IMG/VR virus record: IMGVR_UViG_3300042293_000483
Coordinates: 1 to 33,237 of that record
Strand: one strand, 5' to 3'
Length of the DNA stretch: 33,237 nucleotides
Source: a virus
Shown here: positions 14,591 to 21,191 of the stretch, one piece after another
Numbering within the stretch: the first letter of the stretch is position 1
Layout: each line of letters opens with the position of its first letter
Made by a program: the position numbers and the translations under genes
Notes under the pieces: model-generated
What the model was told of the DNA's origin: nothing
Seen by the model: the letters and a program-made list of their open reading frames with translations, nothing else
Databases searched by the model: none

Positions 14591-16234
14591 CGGCTGAGTC
14601 TCGTACATCGATCCTCCCATGATCTGCAGATCGTTCAGCACACGCGCCGCCATGACCTGCGCGGTGAGCGCATCGATGTTGCTCGTGCTCTTCTGCTTCA
14701 CCGGCATGGCCAGTCCAGTGAGTCCGACATAGAGCCGAGCCGACGCCAGGCACGCTCGCAGCACTGGGTCCGGCTTGCATCGGATGCGTTCGGCGCGGAT
14801 CCAATCGCTCCAAACGGCCCAACCACCACCCATCCAGACGATTGTCTGCGGTGCTTTGTGCCATTTCCACCCGTGTTTTCGCTCCATTTGGGCAGCCCAC
14901 GCGCTCGCTTTACCGACCGGATCGGCGACAAAAGCGCGCACGTCGTACGTCCGACAGATGTCTACAAGCCTTGCTTCGACCAGATCGAGGTCGATTGTCG
15001 GCCCACCAGCCAGCGAAAGAGCGTGTTCATCGACCCATTTCTGCAGCGGTTGGCGCGTTCGCTTCTCATCGAAAGCGATATCAGCGCCGGCCCACCAGTG
15101 ATATCCGCGCGTGTGCACCTTCGTCCCATCCCACACGGCGAGGCACAGCGAAGTGAGATCGCACTGTGAACCGAACGCGAAGCCGCCCTGGCTAAAGTCC
15201 ACCGCCACCACACCGGCTGCGCCCTGCAACATATCCCAGTCTTCCTCCACCGAAACACGGTCGAGTAGCTCGAGCGGCAGCGCGCCGGCGAGGTCATCCG
15301 TGAACGTAGCGAGTTCCTGCAGCCACGTTTCCTCGCGTGCTTTCGGGTCTGCGGTCGCCAGTGCGTTAGCGATCTTGTCACGGATGACGCGGATGCCAGC
15401 GCCAAGTACGCCGGCGCTCGGGTTCGCGTGCTGCACCGCTAGGTCAGAGTCCGGCACATCGTCCGTATCCATGCCCCACAGCATCGCCCACCACCCTTCC
15501 GGCAGCGGCGTCCCCTGGTCAATCGCGAGTTCGCACGCTTGCCAGTAGGGCCAGAGTTCCCGCGACTTCTGATCGCGATCGGGCGTGGTGATGAACAGCA
15601 TCTGCCCCGTCGGTGACTTGGTGACCGATGACATTCCGCGCAAAATTGCCGCGTCCATGCGACTAGCTTCGTCCGCGATCAGAAGCCGCGGGACCAGACC
15701 GTCCATACTTTGATCAGTCGATGGGAACGCGTTGAATACAGCCTTCTTGTGTTGGATCAAACCGGAGGTAGTCGAAGCACCACCACCCACCGAGCGCCAC
15801 CGGTCCTCGCCGTTGTGCATCTTGGCGATACGCCCGTGGATGATGTTCGCTTTCATTTGGTTGGTCGCCACCGCGCACAGTTCCATATCCTCGCCGGTGG
15901 ACAGCAGCCACTCGAGCAGCGCCACCACCAGCCCCGTCTTGCCGGCTCCACGGGCCACCGACCACAGCGCGTAGCGCGTAGCCGGAGTGCCATCGTCCGC
16001 ACGCCGGCGCGCCAACAGGACCGCACAGACGTGGACCTGCCAGGGCAGGAGCTTCATGCCCATGACCTGAGCGCGGCTCACGAACGCGTCCAGTTGCGTG
16101 CCGTCCCACGCGATGCCGTGTTCACCTGGCGCGTATCGCTCTGCCAGGTAACGGGCACACGCCGCCTTGATGCGCTTCGGCGCCGGCACGGTACCCAAGA
16201 TCACGCCCCTGGCGTACCCGTCCGATCGCTCCAT
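14582..16234 (-). CDS. terL: Large terminase subunit, 550 aa (unit I)
   Basis: Packaging ATPase and nuclease. The N-terminus (YARGVILGTVPAPKRIKAAC) is the usual start of HK97-like large terminases. Walker A is ARGAGKT at 94-100, Walker B LLIADEA at 184-190, and the coupling motif ITTP at 215-218. The RNase H-like nuclease domain shows Asp346 (VVAVDFSQG), Asp438 (FVADPVG) and Asp521 (SNIDALTA). ATG at 16234 fits the family start; the same frame stays open for 134 more codons across the HNH gene, but that stretch has no terminase likeness. No clear ribosome site precedes 16234, so a nearby alternative start is possible. No small terminase gene is seen next to it. Confidence 0.92.
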   Translation of the reverse strand: MERSDGYARGVILGTVPAPKRIKAACARYLAERYAPGEHGIAWDGTQLDAFVSRAQVMGMKLLPWQVHVCAVLLARRRADDGTPATRYALWSVARGAGKTGLVVALLEWLLSTGEDMELCAVATNQMKANIIHGRIAKMHNGEDRWRSVGGGASTTSGLIQHKKAVFNAFPSTDQSMDGLVPRLLIADEASRMDAAILRGMSSVTKSPTGQMLFITTPDRDQKSRELWPYWQACELAIDQGTPLPEGWWAMLWGMDTDDVPDSDLAVQHANPSAGVLGAGIRVIRDKIANALATADPKAREETWLQELATFTDDLAGALPLELLDRVSVEEDWDMLQGAAGVVAVDFSQGGFAFGSQCDLTSLCLAVWDGTKVHTRGYHWWAGADIAFDEKRTRQPLQKWVDEHALSLAGGPTIDLDLVEARLVDICRTYDVRAFVADPVGKASAWAAQMERKHGWKWHKAPQTIVWMGGGWAVWSDWIRAERIRCKPDPVLRACLASARLYVGLTGLAMPVKQKSTSNIDALTAQVMAARVLNDLQIMGGSMYETQPGF

Positions 16235-16316
16235 GGCGGTGTCGACGCGTTGAATACTTGTAGCCGTGGGTTCTTCCTGCGGACCGACGGTCCCACAAGG
16301 CGGTGCCCAAGGGACC

Positions 16317-16345
16317 GGGGTACCCCCCCTACCCAAGGGGGGGGG
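16317..16345. other. G/C homopolymer tract with palindrome before terminase
   Basis: GGGGTACCCC overlaps C7 (16323-16329), and a G9 run follows at 16337-16345, so the segment can fold back on itself. It lies in the 119-nt gap between HNH stop and terminase start. Homopolymers of this length are prone to sequencing length errors, so the local reading frames here deserve caution. Confidence 0.6.
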
Positions 16346-16353
16346 ATCAATTA

Positions 16354-16629
16354 TTATTGACGCGGATTTCTTAGGGTTGTTTTTTCGAGTTCTTCGTGGC
16401 ACGCTCGGCAACACACCATCAGGTTCCTTGGGTCCATCTTGAGGCCCGGATTGACCTCCAGTGGCACGATGTGATGCACTTCGTCGCTCGGTGCTATCCC
16501 GCACCGTTGGCACAGTGGGTTGTTCTGCCTGAGCTTCAGGCTCAACCTCGTCCAACTGCCGCCATAGCCCAATCGCCTGCCACGTACTTCTGAGACTAGC
16601 GCCGCGTACGGCGATTTCCACGTCTTCAT
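16354..16629 (-). CDS. HNH endonuclease, 91 aa (unit I)
   Basis: Small HNH nuclease with Cys40-x2-Cys43, His52-His53 in EVHHIVPL, Asn69 in DPRNLMV and Cys74-x2-Cys77-His78. HNH proteins next to terminase stimulate terminase cutting in HK97-type phages (gp74). AAGGAG lies seven bases before the ATG at 16629, which fixes the start; the ATG at 16636 abuts the same site and is disfavoured. The usual small terminase gene between HNH and large terminase is missing here. Confidence 0.88.
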   Translation of the reverse strand: MKTWKSPYAALVSEVRGRRLGYGGSWTRLSLKLRQNNPLCQRCGIAPSDEVHHIVPLEVNPGLKMDPRNLMVCCRACHEELEKTTLRNPRQ

Positions 16630-16636
16630 CTTTCAT

Positions 16637-16850
16637 CTCCTTGCCTTTGTTGGTGACGGGTGACGCTTGGTGACGCTTGTTTGCATATGAGTAGCCACGG
16701 GCGCGCGCGTGCGCGTGCGTGCTATGTCAGAAAGAAGCGTCATAAGTGTCACCAATCTAATAAGTCCACGTTCTGTAGTTGGAATATTGCCAAATGTCGA
16801 TTTCATAATGTGTCACCCAATGCGTCACCATGTGTCACTAGTGTCACCCC
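16637..16850. other. Repeat-rich region between HNH and helicase, candidate replication origin
   Basis: GGTGACGCTT occurs twice in tandem (16659-16668 and 16669-16678), after another GGTGAC at 16652. The inverse GTCACC/GTCACT occurs at 16748, 16812, 16824, 16834 and 16843, about 9-12 nt apart in the last four, where they overlap the helicase 3' end. Between the two groups is a 22-nt alternating purine-pyrimidine run (16701-16722), able to adopt Z-DNA, and an AT-richer stretch around 16740-16810. Iteron-like direct and inverted repeats next to an SF3 helicase suggest an origin. Inference, not shown. Confidence 0.45.
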
Positions 16851-18107
16851 TGAGAAGCCCCGCGAATGCTTCGTACGCTCTGCAACGATCCCACGGGCCT
16901 TTAGGTCTGGCCCAAGCCGCCTCATGCTCTTTGGATGTATGCCGTTCTGAGCACACCAGTGGCTCCATGACGCCATGATCTGTGCGCTGCTTACCCATCC
17001 ACTCTCCACCCGCATGGTGCAATCTTGCAGCCAAGCGCCAACCGTGTCCTGATCATCGAGGTAGCCCGCCGTTGCCTTCAGGATCGATTCCGGTGGACGC
17101 AAGCCGCCAAGAGTCGCCCATTCCTCAAAGCCCTCCATAGCCCAACGTAGGACGCCTCCCGCCTCCTCCCTGAGTTTCGCTCCGAGGTCGCCATCCGGCT
17201 TCTCTGGCTTGTTGGTGAATGGCACCATGCACAACCGCCTACGCATGGCATCGTCAACCACCGCAATCTGCGGCGCATGGTTCCCCACCACCAGCAGCTT
17301 GAAGCACGGCGTGAACTCAAACCAATCCTGCCTCATGTGCCGAGCCACCACCACATCGCCGCCAGTCAGTTGCTTCAGTTTCGCGTCATCCCACTTGCGC
17401 CCTTCCTGCGTTTCATTGGCAATGGCCAAGCGCGCACCCTTCAACATGGCAATCTCTGCCGGATGCCGGTCGCCCTTACTCTCCATCAGCGCGTCCATTG
17501 GCAGCGTCTTCGCGTACTCGCCCCAGGCATACCGGATGGTGTCGACGAACACGCTCTTACCGTTTCCGCCTGGTCCGTGGATGAACAGAATGCAGTGTTC
17601 CTTGGTGCTCCCGCTCAGCGCGTAGCCGGCCCAGCGCTTCAAGAACGCAACCACCTCCGCATCGCCACGTGCAGCCTCGAGCAGGAACGCTTCCCACCTG
17701 GTGGTCGATCCACCTGGCTTAACGCCTACGCGCTTGGTAATGCTCAAATCGAGCAGCCGATTAATGGCGCTACCCTCGATCAGGTCATACACATCGTCAG
17801 GCGCGCCGAAGCCCCACAGATGCTGATCCCAGTCCGCACTACCAACCACCAAGCCATCGAACGATTCAGCCACGGACGCAAAGTAGCGCGCCCAGCTGCC
17901 AGTGTCGTTTGGATTCGCTTTGGCTGCGCCCTTGATGATCTCGCCCTTCACCATGTTCAACCGGTCGCGCTCCCACACTCCCGACTGGGCCCGCGTGTAC
18001 CAACTGTTGCTATCCACGCACCACCGATACTCCAGCTTGATCGCTTCCTTGCACCACTCCCGTGCAGCGGCATTCGCCTTTACCTTTGACTCTTCTTGCA
18101 TTTCCAT
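16803..18107 (-). CDS. P4/D5-type superfamily 3 DNA helicase (unit II)
   Basis: Same protein as at 89-1393 with two amino-acid differences (Q17E and S41Q in the 434-residue reading). Walker A GPGGNGKS, the SF3 motif C LLVVGNHAP and the RRR cluster are unchanged. Many codons differ silently, for example in the arginine and leucine codons of the RRRL segment. GGAGG six bases before the ATG at 18107 supports this start over the ATG at 18113. The GTCAC repeats are read in frame at the C-terminus, encoding the V-T and D-T pairs of the last residues. Confidence 0.9.
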   Translation of the reverse strand: MEMQEESKVKANAAAREWCKEAIKLEYRWCVDSNSWYTRAQSGVWERDRLNMVKGEIIKGAAKANPNDTGSWARYFASVAESFDGLVVGSADWDQHLWGFGAPDDVYDLIEGSAINRLLDLSITKRVGVKPGGSTTRWEAFLLEAARGDAEVVAFLKRWAGYALSGSTKEHCILFIHGPGGNGKSVFVDTIRYAWGEYAKTLPMDALMESKGDRHPAEIAMLKGARLAIANETQEGRKWDDAKLKQLTGGDVVVARHMRQDWFEFTPCFKLLVVGNHAPQIAVVDDAMRRRLCMVPFTNKPEKPDGDLGAKLREEAGGVLRWAMEGFEEWATLGGLRPPESILKATAGYLDDQDTVGAWLQDCTMRVESGWVSSAQIMASWSHWCAQNGIHPKSMRRLGPDLKARGIVAERTKHSRGFSGVTLVTHGDALGDTL

Positions 18108-18127
18108 ATCCATCCTCCATGAAATGG

Positions 18128-18162
18128 CCGCAGGGGTGCGGCAGCACGTCCGACCCCTGCGG
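18128..18162 (-). promoter_or_regulatory. Inverted repeat just upstream of the helicase gene (unit II)
   Basis: CCGCAGGGGT (18128-18137) pairs perfectly with ACCCCTGCGG (18153-18162) around a 15-nt loop. The unit I copy is one pair shorter. Located in the 60-nt gap before the helicase. Probably an operator or leader hairpin; no U run follows. Confidence 0.5.
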
Positions 18163-18167
18163 TGCGG

Positions 18168-18428
18168 TCACTTGACCGCGTTTGCTCGTTGTTCGCTTTC
18201 GATTGTCCGGAACACCAACTGCGCGAGGTTGTTCAGCCTCTGCAGCGCGTCAGATTCATTCATACGCCCAGCGCTGACCTCATCGCAAATGCCCTCGATG
18301 CGCCGTGCAATGGTCTGAATGATGTTTCCCTGCAGGCTCGCTTTATCGCGGAAGTGGTCCACCTCACGCTGCAAACCCGCCGACGTACTGCGCCAATACT
18401 CCGTGTCGTATTTACGGATAGGGATCAT
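18168..18428 (-). CDS. Small conserved early-type protein, 86 aa (unit II)
   Basis: Homolog of 1454-1714 with one substitution in the shared length (KASLQ for KATLQ). Begins MIPIRKYDTEYW. The ATGA overlap with the upstream small membrane gene supports this start; a GTG ten codons upstream is the alternative. Helical and charged, with no family recognised. Strong conservation beside the helicase suggests that it acts in replication or its control. Confidence 0.7.
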   Translation of the reverse strand: MIPIRKYDTEYWRSTSAGLQREVDHFRDKASLQGNIIQTIARRIEGICDEVSAGRMNESDALQRLNNLAQLVFRTIESEQRANAVK

Positions 18429-18541
18429 TCCTCGCCCCGCTTCCGCACCGGCTGGCACGCTTCATGCTCAGGGCACAGAAACAGCATCAGGAAGACTCCC
18501 ACTGACACCAGGCACGCGATCACTGTGAATAGGTCAGCCAT
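18425..18541 (-). CDS. Small single-pass membrane protein, 38 aa (unit II)
   Basis: Homolog of the 1711-1827 gene, with one change (L19M). One hydrophobic helix, then the basic and acidic tail QPVRKRGEE. It overlaps the RHH gene's end by 8 nt and shares ATGA with the next start, as in unit I. Conservation of frame and protein in both units argues that this very short ORF is real. Confidence 0.6.
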   Translation of the reverse strand: MADLFTVIACLVSVGVFLMLFLCPEHEACQPVRKRGEE

Positions 18542-18728
18542 TGCGGACCTCCAGTAGCGCAGCCTCTACGGTTCCGTAGTGAGCACGGGCCGCCGAACGA
18601 ACAAGCTGGCGCACCACGTGCACCTTGGTAGACCCGTCGTACTTTGCAATCGCTTCCAACAGACCATCAGTAACGAGGTCTACACCGATCATTCTGCGCT
18701 GATTGTTGCGCTCCTTGCTGTCCATCAT
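18534..18728 (-). CDS. Putative ribbon-helix-helix DNA-binding protein, 64 aa (unit II)
   Basis: The core from RRMIGVDLV onward differs at one residue from the unit I protein, while the first ten or so residues are unrelated (MMDSKERNNQ). GGAGG is four bases before the first ATG and seven before the second, so the start may be one codon later at 18725. Short strand plus two helices fit an Arc/CopG-type regulator. The conserved element at 18771-18802 lies just upstream. Confidence 0.55.
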   Translation of the reverse strand: MMDSKERNNQRRMIGVDLVTDGLLEAIAKYDGSTKVHVVRQLVRSAARAHYGTVEAALLEVRNG

Positions 18729-18770
18729 GCGTCCTCCAGGGGAGGCGCATATACGGTGGTGCAGATAAGT

Positions 18771-18802
18771 GTTTGGCTGTTACGTTAAATTCGATTTCAG
18801 CC
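18771..18802 (-). promoter_or_regulatory. Conserved 22-bp element with inverted repeat upstream of the RHH gene (unit II)
   Basis: 18771-18792 is identical to 2066-2087. GGCTG (18775-18779) and CAGCC (18798-18802) form a short inverted repeat with a longer spacer than in unit I. Retention within a diverged gap suggests a binding site for the RHH protein or a promoter. Inference. Confidence 0.45.
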
Positions 18803-18826
18803 ATCCACCAACCTGACGTACACCCC

Positions 18827-19108
18827 CTATATGCGCTTAGTACGCATCTTATCGACAGCCGAGGAAATTTGCTTGAGCCTTTCAGCGGTTTTTTGAGCAA
18901 TTTTGCTTGTGCGCTTTTCCTCATCCTGAGCCACCAATAACCTACGTACTGCGCGCTCATAACTAAAGCCCACCTTGAACCTCCAGTCCCACTGCGGGCC
19001 CGGGTCAGCCGTAATCGTCCACTTGCCCTGAGGATCGGTGTCCTTGCGGCATAGCCACCATTCACCACGTTGGCGATCCAGTTTCTCAATTAAGCCCCGG
19101 TGTTTCAT
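18827..19108 (-). CDS. Conserved hypothetical protein with DTDP...WDWR motif, 93 aa (unit II)
   Basis: Diverged homolog of 2112-2384. Shared: the C-R-K-DTDP-x-G-x-WT segment, DP...WDWR, RAVRRL, and VDKMRT near the end. The region between (about 58-82) is a charged helix (EEKRTSKIAQKTAERLKQIS). No family known. It begins the small-gene cluster after the CxxC protein gene. Confidence 0.65.
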   Translation of the reverse strand: MKHRGLIEKLDRQRGEWWLCRKDTDPQGKWTITADPGPQWDWRFKVGFSYERAVRRLLVAQDEEKRTSKIAQKTAERLKQISSAVDKMRTKRI

Positions 19109-19127
19109 ACCCGGACTCTACGCCCGT

Positions 19128-19343
19128 TTACCCCTTGAACCAACTGAGGATCTTTCCTACCCATCCCGGCGTAGCCCTGTTCAGGGCTGCTTGGCGCTTC
19201 TGACACGCTCCGCAGGGTTTTATCCCTACCGCCTTGGTGGCGCCGGCAACCACATCGCCCACACCTGGCGTCGGCTTCGCACCAGGGATGATCAGCGTAT
19301 CGCTTTGAACCGGCTTGCCATCGACGATGTTCCAATATTTCAT
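19128..19343 (-). CDS. Small CxxC protein with tryptophan-rich cationic tail, 71 aa (unit II)
   Basis: Start at 19343 (MKYWNIVDG) shares ATGA with the stop of the cysteine-rich gene. The shared C-terminal part with unit I runs GVGDVVAGATKAVGIKPC, then GAC, a basic linker and TPGWVGKILSWFK. The N-terminal part is unrelated to unit I and 48 residues shorter. The CxxC pair may bind metal. The short aromatic, basic tail could be membrane-active; this is unproven. Confidence 0.65.
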   Translation of the reverse strand: MKYWNIVDGKPVQSDTLIIPGAKPTPGVGDVVAGATKAVGIKPCGACQKRQAALNRATPGWVGKILSWFKG

Positions 19344-20659
19344 ATCACTTTCACCCTTGTAAAGTCCCAACCGGCGCGCCGCATAAGATCAAAAATCCCG
19401 GTACTGCACGCGCACTCGACCTCGGGCGGATTGCACGCCGGGTCGCACACCTCAAACGGGTAATTGCAGCAGCCCTTCGGGAAGTAGATATCGCTGGTGC
19501 AGATCCCGGTTCTGATCGGAATGTAATCGCCAAGTTGCATTCGGCACTTATTCCCCGTGCCGGTGTAGTGGTCATTGCAATGCTTAAACATTACCCAGAC
19601 GTGTCGCTGTTCGTAAACCCACACAAGGCCGTCGTCCTCGGTACCCAGCAAAGAACCCTTAGGTATTTGAATGAAGTAAACCCCACCTGGCCCCAGGTAG
19701 ATGTCGGTCGCCAGGTCAGGACACGCCGCGTACGGAACCTCTTCCGGGGTAAAGCTCACGGCAAAGGTCGCGAGGATCTCAAGGCAGAACATTGACGATC
19801 GGTGCGTGGTGTCATCGGTGCATCCGCCACCGCACCACATAGGGAATCTGCCTGGGTCACTTGGCCCAGTGCACGGCGAAAACCACGCAATTCGTCCGTA
19901 TACCACGCCGACGTGCGGGTCATTTGTCGGGCTGAGTAGTTGGTAACTCGTCTGGCCACCGCCCAAGCAATCACACGCGCACGGCGTGATGATGATCGAT
20001 GGGTCGCAGCACAGGTTCGCACCGACCCCGCATACTCCGCATGCCTTTCCGAAAACGCCGTGGATTTCCCGCAGATCGGCAAAGTTTATAGCCGATGGAA
20101 AACCGCCCCCTTCCGGTGGGCAATTCACCCAGCCGGGAACACTGCTGATTGTCTTTGCTACGCCGATCGCCCCGAACTCTTTTGCCGCATTGCCGTGATC
20201 ACTTACTGTATTAACCGCAATACATCCACTTTCCGGGTGACCTGGTGGGCAATCAAACTGAGTACCCATCCAATGCGTGGCCCATTGAAATCGTGCTTGG
20301 GCGTTTTGCTTTAGCGGATTAGCCGGAGTACAGATCCAAGTCGGATACTGCCCGCCATCGCTTGGGTAGACAATAGCCTGCGGTGGGCAGTCCTCATAGA
20401 TGGTTCCTTCCCAGCCGGGCCCACCGCGGATACAACCACTAATCGCGCCGACTGGCAAAGCCGGATCGCCTCGATCGCAATTTTCACCTGGACCCGGTTC
20501 GTATTTGCTGCACGATGCCGGCCGGCAAGTGACTTCCAGCTCCACAGAAAAGCCGAGCGGTCCAAGTGTTCCGCAGTCAGCCAGAACAGCATCGCAGTTC
20601 CCTTCCTCACAGTTGGGATCGGTGCAGCCGGTGGGGCAACAGCACTTCTTGTGGCTCAT
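19340..20659 (-). CDS. Large cysteine-rich protein, 439 aa (unit II)
   Basis: I count about 37 cysteines in 439 residues, with clusters at the start (KKCCCPTGC), near residues 205-235 (ACGVCG, LCCD, CACDC) and near the end (KGCCNYPFEVCDPAC, ECACSTG). It occupies the slot of the unit I 609-residue protein and shares the CCC start and the coupled small gene after it, but I see no alignment between the bodies. Rich in Gly and Pro, without a clear signal peptide. Could be secreted, metal-binding or virion-associated; unresolved. Confidence 0.75.
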   Translation of the reverse strand: MSHKKCCCPTGCTDPNCEEGNCDAVLADCGTLGPLGFSVELEVTCRPASCSKYEPGPGENCDRGDPALPVGAISGCIRGGPGWEGTIYEDCPPQAIVYPSDGGQYPTWICTPANPLKQNAQARFQWATHWMGTQFDCPPGHPESGCIAVNTVSDHGNAAKEFGAIGVAKTISSVPGWVNCPPEGGGFPSAINFADLREIHGVFGKACGVCGVGANLCCDPSIIITPCACDCLGGGQTSYQLLSPTNDPHVGVVYGRIAWFSPCTGPSDPGRFPMWCGGGCTDDTTHRSSMFCLEILATFAVSFTPEEVPYAACPDLATDIYLGPGGVYFIQIPKGSLLGTEDDGLVWVYEQRHVWVMFKHCNDHYTGTGNKCRMQLGDYIPIRTGICTSDIYFPKGCCNYPFEVCDPACNPPEVECACSTGIFDLMRRAGWDFTRVKVI

Positions 20660-20772
20660 TTGCCGCCCTTAGTCCTGCACCAGAAATACCCTGCCAGAGC
20701 TCCAATGAGCCCAAGCGTTGTTGCAAAGAAAATAGATGATAGGAACGATTCAGCGCTTGCGAGGTTGAGCAT
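20656..20772 (-). CDS. Small membrane protein, holin candidate, 38 aa (unit II)
   Basis: Homolog of 4589-4705: MLNLASAESFLSSIFF, then a hydrophobic run to GYFWCRTKGGK. Same length, same membrane helix, same basic tail; changes cluster in the first ten residues. ATGA overlap with the cysteine-rich gene and 23-nt overlap with the 46-aa gene are kept. Confidence 0.6.
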   Translation of the reverse strand: MLNLASAESFLSSIFFATTLGLIGALAGYFWCRTKGGK

Positions 20773-20890
20773 TGGAAGCCTTTGTGGGAGTGCGGATGCG
20801 GCGGAATGTTGAGCCAACGCTGCACCCGGCAGCGAAGGTAAGAATTACAAGTCCTAAGAGCCATGTCGTGTATTGGGCAGTCGTAAGCAT
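20750..20890 (-). CDS. Small membrane or lipoprotein-like protein, 46 aa (unit II)
   Basis: Homolog of 4683-4823, identical through the membrane part (MLTTAQYTTWLLGLVILTFA, then AGCSVGSTFRR) and differing only in the basic tail. TGATG overlap with the spanin gene. Same alternatives as in unit I: holin or small lipoprotein. Confidence 0.6.
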   Translation of the reverse strand: MLTTAQYTTWLLGLVILTFAAGCSVGSTFRRIRTPTKASNAQPRKR

Positions 20891-21186
20891 CAGCGGCCTC
20901 GTGGTATGTAGTTGTAGATAAGCGCTCCGATTACAGCGGCCACCACTGCGATCGATACATACTGGAGCGTCGAGTAAATCGCAGGAACATCATCAGAAAC
21001 GTACGGGATCCGGGCCGAAATCTCCGCGGCAAGCGCCTCGATGCGCTCAAGCTCCGCGTTTGCTTTCGCCAGGTGGGAGCGTGCCGACGTCGCCGCCTCT
21101 CGCGAAGTGTTGGCACTCTGTGAGATCGCAGCCGTGCTCGATGCACAGCCGGTGAGTAGCAGGACGATGAAGGCCAGGTAGATCAT
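20890..21186 (-). CDS. Unimolecular-spanin-like lipoprotein, 98 aa (unit II)
   Basis: Same length and topology as 4823-5119: lipobox ending in Cys14, helical middle, C-terminal membrane helix at about 76-93 and PRGR end. Only about five residues differ. In this unit it starts 5 nt after the pectate-lyase spike, so the lysis cassette has stayed constant while its neighbour upstream was exchanged. Confidence 0.65.
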   Translation of the reverse strand: MIYLAFIVLLLTGCASSTAAISQSANTSREAATSARSHLAKANAELERIEALAAEISARIPYVSDDVPAIYSTLQYVSIAVVAAVIGALIYNYIPRGR

Positions 21187-21191
21187 TAGAT

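Larger units (their letters stand above)
1..16714 (-). repeat. Unit I of the tandem pair
   Basis: This is the left of two collinear phage gene sets. Position 1 matches position 16715 of the other unit, and the same gene order then runs through both. The offset grows from 16714 at the helicase to 16950 at terminase and portal because some genes differ in length. Unit I carries the SGNH-type spike and a 609-residue cysteine-rich protein. The unit boundaries are my choice, set at the repeat-rich region beside the helicase; true genome ends cannot be read here. Confidence 0.7.

Noticed and set aside
16235-16636. 134-codon N-terminal extension of the unit I terminase through the HNH gene
   Set aside because: The HNH frame has intact zinc and catalytic residues and a well-spaced AAGGAG. 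The terminase frame here has no terminase likeness and its ATG abuts the ribosome site.
16652-16850. CRISPR-like array
   Set aside because: Repeats are only 6-10 nt, in both orientations, without uniform spacers.
17277-18089. 270-codon plus-strand open frame opposite the helicase
   Set aside because: Antisense shadow of the helicase in high-GC DNA, with no ribosome site or recognisable protein features.
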